From positions 1 to 64,000 of the forward strand of contig CAZPBY010000045.1 in assembly GCA_964584785.1 (NCBI GenBank): a stretch of DNA of 64,000 nucleotides, given 5' to 3'. A program made the position numbers and the translations under genes. This DNA is from JAHFTY01 sp964584785 (GTDB lineage Bacteria; Acidobacteriota; Terriglobia; 20CM-2-55-15). How positions within the stretch are numbered: position 1 is the stretch's first letter; every line of letters starts with the position of its first letter. Below are positions 53,679-62,432 of this stretch, one piece after another. The notes below the pieces were generated by a model. The model was given only the letters and a program-made list of their open reading frames with translations, did no database searches and was not told where the DNA came from.

Positions 53679-54886
53679 TCGTTCCGAAGCGGCGGCTTTC
53701 GTTTGGGATCCAGCTGAACCGCGCGGCGCCGGCTCTGCGCGGCTTTCGTCGAATCGCCGGATTTTTCGTAAAGGTCGGCGAGAAATTCATGAAAGTCGGA
53801 GACTGTGTCATTCAATGAAATGGCCGTGCTTACCGCCTCGATGGCGCCGGCTACGCTCGTCCCTTCCAGACAACGCGCCAGAACGAAGTAGTATTCCGGC
53901 TCGAACGGATTCAATTCCAGCGCGTGACGAATCGTGTCCTGAGCGCGCCCGCGATCGTCACTCAAGTATTCCAGTTGCGCGATTCGGTAAAACGCCACAT
54001 CGAACTGCGGAAGAATCTCGGCGGCCTCCTTAAATGCCTGGTAGGCGTGAGGAAAATCATCCTTCTGAAGAGAATTCATTCCCTGTTCATACAGGCCCTG
54101 GCCCTTTTGCTGCCGCTGTTTCGTTTCCAGCCCCGCCGCATTCAACTCCTGAAACCGTTTGGTTGCCTCAGCCGCTTCGCCCGACTTCCCGGACTTCCGA
54201 AGAGCATCGGCGAGCTGGAAGTATGCGTCGGCGTAATCGGGATTCAATTCGAGCGCCTTGCGGAACTGAGTGACGGCGTCGTCGAACTTGCCGAGCTTGA
54301 TGTTCACTGAACCGATGTTTCTGTAAATCTCGGGCTTCACGTAACCGAGCGCGAGGGCTCCTTCAAATGACGTCTGAGCCTGGGCGAGCATCGCCGGATT
54401 TCGCGAATACAGCAAACCGAGTTGAAAGTGAGCGTCGGCGAAATCCGGTTTCAGCACGATCGCTTTTTTGAAACGCGCTGCTGCGGCGTCGAATTCGTTG
54501 AGACCGAACAGCGCGAGTCCGTGGATATGTTGCGCGTAGTAATCGTTTGGAAGAGCGGTTACGACCTGTGAAGCTAACGTCCTGGCTTGCGTGTATTTTT
54601 CGATGCGGGCGTAGCCGAGTGCGAGAAACAGTTTTGCGCGGGATGCCGCCGGGTTGGCTTTGACGAACGGTTCGAGCAGTCCGATCGCGCGATCGTTTTG
54701 GTTGATTTCGTAGAGTATCGAAACGAGCGCAACTACTCGATCCTCGGACTTCGGATTTGCGGCCAGAGCCTTCTGTGCCGCAGCGTACCGATCGAACACC
54801 GCAGCCGGGGATGTTTGTGAAAGCAGCAACGCCAGGAGCACCGCGAGCATGGCAAGAACATACCCCTTCAGACGCTCCCCGCGCAT
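53675..54886 (-). CDS. Exported TPR protein paired with UnbV (2)
   Basis: A 403-residue protein with a membrane-spanning or signal N-terminus (LAMLAVLLALLLSQ). About nine TPRs follow: VALVSILYEINQNDRAIGLL, LFLALGYARIEKYTQARTLA, IGSVNIKLGKFDDAVTQFRK, GMNSLQKDDFPHAYQAFKEA and a final PEYYFVLARCLEG pair. The N-terminal ATG 54886 is only 24 bp from the start of the divergent cytochrome gene; ATG 54850 is a possible downstream start. It overlaps the UnbV gene by 4 bp. Confidence 0.85.
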   Translation of the reverse strand: MRGERLKGYVLAMLAVLLALLLSQTSPAAVFDRYAAAQKALAANPKSEDRVVALVSILYEINQNDRAIGLLEPFVKANPAASRAKLFLALGYARIEKYTQARTLASQVVTALPNDYYAQHIHGLALFGLNEFDAAAARFKKAIVLKPDFADAHFQLGLLYSRNPAMLAQAQTSFEGALALGYVKPEIYRNIGSVNIKLGKFDDAVTQFRKALELNPDYADAYFQLADALRKSGKSGEAAEATKRFQELNAAGLETKQRQQKGQGLYEQGMNSLQKDDFPHAYQAFKEAAEILPQFDVAFYRIAQLEYLSDDRGRAQDTIRHALELNPFEPEYYFVLARCLEGTSVAGAIEAVSTAISLNDTVSDFHEFLADLYEKSGDSTKAAQSRRRAVQLDPKRKPPLRNE

Positions 54887-54910
54887 CGAAATTGATTACA
54901 ATGCTGGGCA
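54887..54910. promoter_or_regulatory. Very short divergent intergenic gap
   Basis: Only 24 bp separate two divergent start codons. It contains ATTGATTACAAT (54891-54902), a dyad of ATTG/CAAT, and A/T-rich hexamers that could be -10 elements for each strand. The two transcripts would have almost no leader, or their promoters lie inside the opposing genes. Confidence 0.3.
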
Positions 54911-57469
54911 ATGAAATTGAAATCCGCGGCGGGTATTGTCTGGATCGCAGCGCTGCTGAACGGCGCGTATTTGCTCGCGTTCGGCGATCCGACGCTGGCG
55001 TATTTCCTCAGCATCATTCTTCACCTTGTCCTCGGAGTTCTGCTCGTCATTCTTGTAGCCTTTGCCTGGCGGAACGCCGGAGCGTTGCTGCTCGTTGCCA
55101 TCGGTCTCGCGGCCGGAGTCGGGGTTGCGTTATTCATCGTTGGCGGAACCAGCAATCACTCAACGACCCTTTGGGCCCACGTTGCGGCCGCGTTTCTTGC
55201 GACGGTCATTCTGGGCGCGAAGCAGGATTCGAGGCGCGTCGTTGTTCCGGTCATGGCGGTGATCATGGCGCTGCCGTTCCTGCCTTTTAGCGACAACCGT
55301 TCCATCATTGCGAATCCGTCCGTGCCGCCGGACAGCATGGATGGCGAAGGCGGCGGGAAGAACGGCCTCTTCTTTCCCTCTTCCATCGAAACCACGAGCG
55401 GCAGCCACGTTCGGGCGGACTTCATCATGGATTCAAAAGCGTGCGCGGCGTGCCATGCGGAGATTTACGCGGAGTGGCAGGCGTCGATGCATCATCTGTC
55501 GTCCTTCAATAATCCGTTCTACCGGAAGTCGATTGAATACATGCAGCCGATCACCGGTGTTCCATCCACGAAATGGTGCGCAGGCTGTCATGATCCTGCG
55601 GTTCTTCTGAATGGAATGATGGACCGCCCGGTCAACGAAATCGCCGACACGCCCGAAGGTCAATCCGGCATGGGCTGCCTTTCCTGCCATGCGATCGCAA
55701 GGGTCAAAAGCACCATGGGCAACGCGGACTTCGTGATCGACGAATCGAAGTGGCCGCGTCTGTTCAGCTTCCTCACGCGAATCAATTCGAAGCCGCATCG
55801 CCGGGCGTTCCTGAAAAGTTTTCATACGGAACAACCGGCCGAATTCTGTTCGGCCTGTCACAAAGTGCATCTGGATGTTCCCGTGAACAGCTACCGGTGG
55901 ATTCGCGGATTCGACGAATACGACAACTGGCAGGGCAGTGGCGTCTCCGGACAGGGCGCGCGGTCCTTCTATTATCCGCAGGTTTCGCAGACCTGCGTCG
56001 GCTGTCACATGCCGATCATGCCGGCCAGGGATCCCGCTGCGCGTGACGGCAAGATCCGGTCGCACTTTTTCCCGGGGGCAAACACCGCCGTACCTGTTGC
56101 CATTCATGATCGCGAACATCTCGAGATCAATGAGCGCTTTCTCAAGGCGAACAAAATGCGCGTCGACATCTTCGCCGCATCGACCGTAACTCAGGTCGCT
56201 GCGAATCAGCCGTCACAGCCGGCAGCTTCAACGATGTTCGCAACAGGCGAAGAGTCGGACGAAAAGCTACCGCGTTACGATTCTGCCGCGGCCGCGCCTG
56301 TCATCGCTCCGTTGAACAAGACCAGGCGGCTCTTCAAACCCGGTGACGACGTGCGCATCGACGTTGTGGTGCGAACGTTGGCGCTTGGACACTTTTTCCC
56401 CGCCGGAACCGTTGACGCATTCGACACGTGGCTCGAACTGCGTGCCACCGACGATGCCGGCCGCGTCGTTTTCTGGAGCGGCCGCGCGGCGGACGACGGC
56501 CGCGGACCCGTGGATCCGGCGGCGCATTTTTACCGCTCTTTGCAGATCGATGGCGAAGGCAATCCCATCAACAAACGGAACGCATGGGCGTCGCGTGCCG
56601 TCGTCTACGTGAATCTCATTCCGCCGGGCGCTGCGGATGTGGCGCACTACCTTTTACGCATTCCAAAGAACGCGACCGGAATGATTCATCTCGAAGCGAA
56701 GCTCAACTACCGCAAGTTCACCTGGTTTTATTCGCACTTTGCGTTCGAGGGCAAACCGGAGACGCCGGATATCCCTATCGTCACGCTTGCTTCCGCCGTA
56801 ACGGACATCTGTGTCGGGCCGGTTACCGCGGCCACGGACACGACCATCACGGAAATCGACGGCGAACGCTGGAACGATTACGGTATCGCGCTGCTGCGCC
56901 AGGGCGATCTCTCGGGCGCTCTTTACGCGTTCGAGCAGGTCACGAAGATCAAGCCTCAATACCCGGACGGTTTCGTCAACGTGGCGCGCGTGCTGGTGGA
57001 AGAAGGTGAAACCGCCGAGGCCATCAAGTGGACCGACAGAGCCATACAACTCGATCCGAAGATCGGCCGAGCCCACTTCTTCCGCGGTCTGGCGCTCAAG
57101 GCAGACGGTGATTATGATGGCGCGCTTCGAGAGTTTCAGGCCGTCGAGGCGCAGTTTCCGAAAGATCGCGTGAATCTGAATCAGATCGGCAGGATTTATT
57201 TTCTCAAACGTGATTACAACGCGGCGATTGGGTGGTTCAAGCGAACGTTAACGATTGATCCTGAAGACGTGTCGGCTCACTACAACCTGATGTTGAGCTA
57301 TCGCGGCTTGAATGATCTGCCGCGCAGCGCGGCCGAAGAGAAGTTGTATCTGCGCTTCAAAGCCGATGAATCCGCGCAGACCATGACGGGCCAATACCGG
57401 CTGGATCACCCCATCGATAACAACGAGCGGCAACCGATTCATTTGCACGAAGGGGCGGTTGCTCCATGA
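54911..57469 (+). CDS. Membrane-anchored five-haem-motif cytochrome with TPR
   Basis: An 852-residue protein. Four to five hydrophobic helices (about 5-130) precede a large extracytoplasmic part. CxxCH haem motifs stand at 178 (CAACH), 223 (CAGCH), 256 (CLSCH), 313 (CSACH) and 362 (CVGCH), with additional histidines as possible ligands (MHHL, SFHTE). This resembles cytochrome c554-type multihaem folds. A beta domain (about 450-640) follows, and then four TPRs (ALLRQGDLSGALYAFEQVTK, ALKADGDYDGALREFQ, FLKRDYNAAIGWFKRTL). The start ATG 54911 lacks a strong ribosome-binding site. It overlaps the UnbV gene by 4 bp. Membrane-side electron transfer inferred. Confidence 0.85.
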   Translation: MKLKSAAGIVWIAALLNGAYLLAFGDPTLAYFLSIILHLVLGVLLVILVAFAWRNAGALLLVAIGLAAGVGVALFIVGGTSNHSTTLWAHVAAAFLATVILGAKQDSRRVVVPVMAVIMALPFLPFSDNRSIIANPSVPPDSMDGEGGGKNGLFFPSSIETTSGSHVRADFIMDSKACAACHAEIYAEWQASMHHLSSFNNPFYRKSIEYMQPITGVPSTKWCAGCHDPAVLLNGMMDRPVNEIADTPEGQSGMGCLSCHAIARVKSTMGNADFVIDESKWPRLFSFLTRINSKPHRRAFLKSFHTEQPAEFCSACHKVHLDVPVNSYRWIRGFDEYDNWQGSGVSGQGARSFYYPQVSQTCVGCHMPIMPARDPAARDGKIRSHFFPGANTAVPVAIHDREHLEINERFLKANKMRVDIFAASTVTQVAANQPSQPAASTMFATGEESDEKLPRYDSAAAAPVIAPLNKTRRLFKPGDDVRIDVVVRTLALGHFFPAGTVDAFDTWLELRATDDAGRVVFWSGRAADDGRGPVDPAAHFYRSLQIDGEGNPINKRNAWASRAVVYVNLIPPGAADVAHYLLRIPKNATGMIHLEAKLNYRKFTWFYSHFAFEGKPETPDIPIVTLASAVTDICVGPVTAATDTTITEIDGERWNDYGIALLRQGDLSGALYAFEQVTKIKPQYPDGFVNVARVLVEEGETAEAIKWTDRAIQLDPKIGRAHFFRGLALKADGDYDGALREFQAVEAQFPKDRVNLNQIGRIYFLKRDYNAAIGWFKRTLTIDPEDVSAHYNLMLSYRGLNDLPRSAAEEKLYLRFKADESAQTMTGQYRLDHPIDNNERQPIHLHEGAVAP

Positions 57470-59178
57470 TTCGTTGTGGCGTCACGAAGCCCGTCGCTGC
57501 GCTCCGGGTTCTGTTAGCTATCGCCGTCGTGTGCGGAACCCGGAGCGCAGCGACGGGCTTCGTGACGCCACAGATTCAATTCGTCGACATCACTCAAAAG
57601 GCCGGGATTCAGTTCACACACAACAACGGCGCAACGGGGAAGAAGTATCTCCCGGAGACGCTCGGAGCGGGGGCCGCCTTCCTCGATTTCAACAACGACG
57701 GTTTGCAGGACATTCTGCTCATCAACGGCAAAGACTGGGGTCCTTCGCCGCAGAAGCGGACGACTTCAAAGCTGTATCAGAATAACGGCGACCGCACGTT
57801 CACCGAGGTCACAGCCAAATCCGGACTCGATCTGCCCGTGTACGGCATGGGCGTCGCTGTTGCGGACTACGACAACGACGGAAATGTGGACGTTTACATC
57901 ACGGCGATCGACGGCGATCACCTCTTCCACAACGAAGGGAAAGGAAAGTTCAAAGATGTGACAACGGCGGCGGGAATCTCCAACGCCAGCTTCGGCACCA
58001 GCGCGGCGTGGTTCGATTACGACGGCGATGGAAAAGTGGATCTGTTCGTCGCGAATTATGTTCAATGGACACCGGAAACCGACATCCGCTGTTCTCTGGA
58101 TGGCCGAACGAAATCGTACTGCACGCCGGAATCGTACAAGGGCGTCTCGTCAAAGCTGTATCGCAACAAGGGCAACGGCACTTTCGAAGATACGACTCGA
58201 GCCGCCGGCCTTTATGAGCCGGCGTCCAAGAGTCTTGGCGTGACCATTGTCGACATCGACGGCGACGGCTGGCCCGACATCCTCGTTGCGAACGACACGC
58301 AGCCCAACAAGCTGTACCGCAATCAGAAGAACGGCACGTTTCGCGAAGAAGGCGTGCGATCGGGCGTTGCGTTCAGTGAAGAAGGCCTGGCCAGAGGCGC
58401 GATGGGCGTGGACTGGTCGGATTACGATGCATCCGGCGCGCCGAGCATTGCGATCGGAAACTTCACCGGCCAGATGCTCGGCCTCTACCACAACGAAGGC
58501 AACGGCCTGTTCGTCGACGAGGCGCCGCGTTCTTCAATCGGGCGAGCCACCTTGCTGAGTCTCGCGTTTGGTTTGTTCTTCTTTGATTACGACCTGGATG
58601 GAAAGCCGGATCTTTTCGTCGTCAACGGACACATTGAGGATCAGATCGAAAAGATCCAGCCTCGCGTGAAGTACCGTCAGCCGCCGCACCTTTTTCACAA
58701 CTCCGGCAATCACCGGTTTGAGGACATGGCCGCGCAGGTTGGTCCGGGACTCGAACGTCCGATCGTCGGCCGGGGCGCCGCTTACGGCGACATTGATAAT
58801 GATGGAGCGCTGGATATCCTGCTCACCACGAACGGCGGGCCGGCTTATCTGTACCGCAATCAGAATGCGACTTCGAATCACGTGCTGAAAGTGAGGACTG
58901 TCGGAACCAAAGCGAATCGCGATGGCATCGGGGCGCGAGTCCGTGTTCATACCAGGGACGGCTGGCAGTGGCAGGTGGTGAAGAGCGGCTCGAGCTATTG
59001 TTCGCAGAGCGAACTGCCGCTGACGTTTGGTCTGGGCGCGGCGATCGCCGCCGACACCGTGGAAATCTATTGGCCGAATGGCGGCAAGGAAACATTCAGC
59101 AGCGTCCTCGCGGATCAGTTCATCACGTTGAAGGAAGGCCTGGGCGTCACCGCCCAGAGGCCGCTCATGATCAGGTAG
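57466..59178 (+). CDS. Exported FG-GAP/ASPIC-UnbV protein (3)
   Basis: A 570-residue protein. The N-terminal 36 residues include a hydrophobic segment (VAALRVLLAIAVVCGTRSAA) that serves as signal peptide. These codons lie within a palindromic element (57475-57572, residues 4-36). The mature sequence IQFVDITQKAGIQFTHNNGA and propeller repeats (DFNNDGLQDILLING, DYDNDGNVDVYITA, DIDGDGWPDILVAN) precede ASPIC/UnbV (NHVLKVRTVGTKANRDGIGA, VKSGSSYCSQSELPLTFGLG, VEIYWPNGGKET). The start overlaps the multihaem cytochrome by 4 bp (ATGA), so the start is firm. Confidence 0.92.
   Translation: MIRCGVTKPVAALRVLLAIAVVCGTRSAATGFVTPQIQFVDITQKAGIQFTHNNGATGKKYLPETLGAGAAFLDFNNDGLQDILLINGKDWGPSPQKRTTSKLYQNNGDRTFTEVTAKSGLDLPVYGMGVAVADYDNDGNVDVYITAIDGDHLFHNEGKGKFKDVTTAAGISNASFGTSAAWFDYDGDGKVDLFVANYVQWTPETDIRCSLDGRTKSYCTPESYKGVSSKLYRNKGNGTFEDTTRAAGLYEPASKSLGVTIVDIDGDGWPDILVANDTQPNKLYRNQKNGTFREEGVRSGVAFSEEGLARGAMGVDWSDYDASGAPSIAIGNFTGQMLGLYHNEGNGLFVDEAPRSSIGRATLLSLAFGLFFFDYDLDGKPDLFVVNGHIEDQIEKIQPRVKYRQPPHLFHNSGNHRFEDMAAQVGPGLERPIVGRGAAYGDIDNDGALDILLTTNGGPAYLYRNQNATSNHVLKVRTVGTKANRDGIGARVRVHTRDGWQWQVVKSGSSYCSQSELPLTFGLGAAIAADTVEIYWPNGGKETFSSVLADQFITLKEGLGVTAQRPLMIR
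57475..57572 (+). repeat. Palindromic element, family 2 copy 3, inside CDS
   Basis: Perfect 37-bp inverted arms at 57475-57511 and 57536-57572 around a 24-base loop. The arms contain CACGAAGCCCGTCGCTGCGC and its complement. The whole element is in frame within the UnbV gene and codes for most of its signal peptide. Two more copies are at 41722-41808 and 48391-48472. Confidence 0.95.
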
Positions 59179-59183
59179 GTTCG

Positions 59184-62100
59184 GTGAAATTGACGACCTT
59201 CATTATCAGTGCCGTTGTTGCCGCCGTTGTTTTCACCGGCGCGCAGACTCGAACCGCGACCTCGCCTGCTACCCACAACAACCGCGGCGTGGCTCTGATG
59301 ACGCAGCAGAACTTTGAAACAGCGCTCACGGAGTTCAAAGCCGCGGGCAACTTATTGAATCAGGGGATCGCGCTGTTCGCTTCAGGCAAGCTGGATGATG
59401 CGGAAAAAGTGCTTCAGCAAGTGGCGTCGAAAGATCAGGACAATTCGAGAGCGCATTACAACCTGGCGCTCGTTTATCGGTCGCAGGGCAAACTCGACGA
59501 TGCTCTTCGTCAATTCGAGGAAGTCCGCCGGATGGACCCCAACGATGCGCACGCCTGCTACTTCCTCGCGACGATTCAACTTCAGCGCGCCGACTACACT
59601 ACTGCAGCCGAAAATTTCCTGAAAACGATCGATCTCGATCCGGCGTTCACGTCCGCCTACTTCGGCGCAAGCCGCGCGTACACGGCGCTGCAACAACCTG
59701 ATCGCGCGCGGATCTATCAGGATCGTTTTCAGGCGATGACTCAAGGATCCGGACTGAACGCGACGGTCGGGAATCAGTACGGCGAGCAGGGACCTTACGC
59801 GCTGGCCGAGGAATCGGATGTTCTGTCGAGCGCTCCATCGACGAACATCACCGTTCGATTCGCGTTTGCCAACGCCGCTTATGCGATCAAAGCCGAAGGC
59901 GGAGCAGCGTGCCTCCTGGACTTCGATCATGACGGCTTGATGGATCTTTTCATCGGCGACTCGATTTACAGGAACCGCGGGCGCCTGAATCCGCAATACC
60001 AAAAGACGGCAACACTTCAGAAAGCCCTCGGCTGCGCGGTCGGCGACTATGACAACGACGACTATCCGGATCTGTTCATCACCACGACGTCCGGCAGTGT
60101 GCTGTACCACAACAACAAAGGACAATTCGTTCCGCTGACGAACGGTCCGACAGAAGCCGCAAGCGCCGCCGCGTTCGTCGATCTCGATCATGACGGATGG
60201 CTGGACCTGGTTGCCGGCGACGTCGCATTCCGTAACAAAGCGGATGGCACATTTTCGCGAGTCTCTTTGCCGCCTTCGCCGGCGCCCCTATCGACAATCA
60301 TTCCGACCGATCACGACAATGACCGCGACATTGACCTTTTCATTGCCGGGCCTGGTGCGCCGCCTGCCATTCTCTCGAACAATCGCGACGGCACGTTCAC
60401 GCGTAAGGAGATTGCAAACGGCGCCGCCAACGGCGCCACGTGCGCGGTCGTGTTCGATTTCAACAAAGACGGTTGGATGGACGTTTTTCTGTGCCGGCCC
60501 GGACAGCCGCCGCTTCTGCTTCGAAACTCCGAAACACAACGTTTCACAGCCGTGGATTTGCCGTCGCTGCAAAACGTCCGGGCCTACCGCGACGCAGCCG
60601 TGATCGACTTCGATAACGATGGCTTCATGGATCTGATTTACCTCGTCTGGGACGGATCGTCCTACACCCTGCGCCTTCTGCGAAACATGGGTTCGGAGCG
60701 ATTCGAGGATGTAACGGAGCGCACCGGACTGAATCGCATTTTTTTGCAAGATGCCGCGAAGATGCTGGTCCTGGACATCGACGACGACGGCGACAGCGAC
60801 GTTCTGATTACCCAAAACGTCGGCGCCCCGGTCGTCCTGCAAAACGACGGCGGTAATCGGAACGGATTTCTGAAACTCACGCTGCGCGGCTTCAAGGACA
60901 ACAAGCTTGCGATCGGAACGAAGGTGGAGATCCACGGTGACGGGATTCGGCAAAAAATCGAGATTGCGACCGCGGGTCCCGTGCTATTCGGAACCGGAAA
61001 GTCACCAGCCGACTTTGTGCGTATGCTCTGGCCCACCGGTGTTGTGCAGGACGAGATTCCGGGGCCCCGCGTTCGTGTGAGTTATACCGAACTCGATCGT
61101 AAAGGCAGTTCGTGTCCGACGCTTTATACATGGGACGGCAAACAATATCGATTCATCACGGACGTCATTGGGCCCGGTGTGATCGGCGAATGGGAGTCGC
61201 CGGGACACTGGAATGCTTCCGACACCGACGAATATGCGCGCCTCGATCCCGGTGCTCTTGCTGTTGTCGACGGACAGTATCGGTTGAAGGTTTTGTCGCA
61301 GATGGAAGAGGTCACGTATCTGGACGCGCTGCAATTGATCGCCGTCGATACACCGGCCTCCGTCGATGTTTACCCTAACGATCGCTATCAACCTGTTCCG
61401 CCATATCCCGAATTCAAACTGTGGCAGGTCCGCGATGCGCATTCGCCGGCGTCGGTGAGAGACGGCGATGGCCGTGACCTTTCCAAAGAAGTCGCGGCGA
61501 TCGATGGCGTTTACGCGCCGGTTCCGAAGATTCCGAACTATCCCGGATTTGCCCGGCTGCACTCGATCGTCATCGATTTGGGCGACATCTCACCCTCGGG
61601 AAATGCTCAGCTCATCCTTCGCGGCTTCACCGAGTATTTCGACAGCACCACGGCACATTCGGCGTATTACTCCGGCATCGAACCGGTTGCTCCGTATCTC
61701 GAAGTCGCCGATGGAAAGGGTGGATGGATCCGAAAGAGCGATTCCATCGGATTGCCTGCGGGTCTTCCGAAAACAATTGTCGTGGATCTAACCGGAATGT
61801 TTTCGAGCACGGATCATCGAGTGCGGGTAACCGACAGCATGGAGATTTACTGGGATCAAATCCTGGTGAATACGCACGAGGCGGGTAGTGACATTCGTAC
61901 AACTCGACTCGCAGCCGCACGCGCCACGTTGGGTTTTGCGGGTTATCCGCTGGAGTTGAGCAAACGGCCGGAGGATTACGACTACGCGCGCAAAGCGTCG
62001 CGTGATGCGTTTCAGTTTCATCGTGGTAATTACACGCGGTACGGCGATGTCACGCCGCTGATGAAAGGCGCGGACGATATGTTTGCCGTCATGGCGTCAG

Positions 62101-62387
62101 GCGATGAAGTGACGGCCGAGTTCGACGCCGGCCAGCTGCCGCCTCTTCCAGACGGGTGGCACCGAACGTTTCTTGTGTACGCGGACGGCTTCGAAAAAGC
62201 GATGGAAACCTACACACCGTTTCCGGAGACCGTCGATCCGCTGCCGTTCCACGCGATGAGCCGATTCCCATACCCCGCCTCCGAACACTACCCTGACGAC
62301 CCCGAACACGTCCGGTATCAACTCGAATTCAACACTCGGCACATTAAGTCGATCGCTCCGGCCCGCGCGCAATACCGCCGGCCGTAG
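59184..62387 (+). CDS. TPR-FG-GAP-UnbV fusion protein
   Basis: About 1,067 residues from GTG 59184, which follows AGGTAGGT and starts a signal peptide (LTTFIISAVVAAVVFTGAQ). It lies 5 bp after the preceding UnbV gene; a longer frame upstream would overlap that gene and is rejected. TPRs occupy about 30-180 (HNNRGVALMTQQNFETALTE, ALVYRSQGKLDDALRQFEEV). A propeller with DxDxDG repeats spans about 230-580 (DFDHDGLMDLFIGD, DYDNDDYPDLFITT, DIDDDGDSDVLITQ). An UnbV-like section with FVRMLWPTGVVQDE lies at about 610. A C-terminal part of about 430 residues (from SCPTLYTWDGKQYRFITDV) is beta-rich and unrecognised. Confidence 0.85.
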   Translation: MKLTTFIISAVVAAVVFTGAQTRTATSPATHNNRGVALMTQQNFETALTEFKAAGNLLNQGIALFASGKLDDAEKVLQQVASKDQDNSRAHYNLALVYRSQGKLDDALRQFEEVRRMDPNDAHACYFLATIQLQRADYTTAAENFLKTIDLDPAFTSAYFGASRAYTALQQPDRARIYQDRFQAMTQGSGLNATVGNQYGEQGPYALAEESDVLSSAPSTNITVRFAFANAAYAIKAEGGAACLLDFDHDGLMDLFIGDSIYRNRGRLNPQYQKTATLQKALGCAVGDYDNDDYPDLFITTTSGSVLYHNNKGQFVPLTNGPTEAASAAAFVDLDHDGWLDLVAGDVAFRNKADGTFSRVSLPPSPAPLSTIIPTDHDNDRDIDLFIAGPGAPPAILSNNRDGTFTRKEIANGAANGATCAVVFDFNKDGWMDVFLCRPGQPPLLLRNSETQRFTAVDLPSLQNVRAYRDAAVIDFDNDGFMDLIYLVWDGSSYTLRLLRNMGSERFEDVTERTGLNRIFLQDAAKMLVLDIDDDGDSDVLITQNVGAPVVLQNDGGNRNGFLKLTLRGFKDNKLAIGTKVEIHGDGIRQKIEIATAGPVLFGTGKSPADFVRMLWPTGVVQDEIPGPRVRVSYTELDRKGSSCPTLYTWDGKQYRFITDVIGPGVIGEWESPGHWNASDTDEYARLDPGALAVVDGQYRLKVLSQMEEVTYLDALQLIAVDTPASVDVYPNDRYQPVPPYPEFKLWQVRDAHSPASVRDGDGRDLSKEVAAIDGVYAPVPKIPNYPGFARLHSIVIDLGDISPSGNAQLILRGFTEYFDSTTAHSAYYSGIEPVAPYLEVADGKGGWIRKSDSIGLPAGLPKTIVVDLTGMFSSTDHRVRVTDSMEIYWDQILVNTHEAGSDIRTTRLAAARATLGFAGYPLELSKRPEDYDYARKASRDAFQFHRGNYTRYGDVTPLMKGADDMFAVMASGDEVTAEFDAGQLPPLPDGWHRTFLVYADGFEKAMETYTPFPETVDPLPFHAMSRFPYPASEHYPDDPEHVRYQLEFNTRHIKSIAPARAQYRRP

Positions 62388-62421
62388 CAAACACCTGCGC
62401 GTAGCGCAGGGTATTTGCTAC
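62384..62421 (+). terminator. Hairpin at end of UnbV operon
   Basis: GTAGCAAACACCTGCGC (62384-62400) pairs with GCGCAGGGTATTTGCTAC (62404-62421), with a 3-base loop and one bulge. It overlaps the stop codon of the fusion gene. No T-tract follows, so termination may depend on other factors. Confidence 0.5.
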
Positions 62422-62432
62422 AGTCCTCAGGC

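Noticed and set aside
58968..59183. Upstream extension of the TPR-UnbV fusion
   Set aside because: It would overlap the UnbV domain of the preceding gene in another frame; GTG 59184 begins with a signal peptide.
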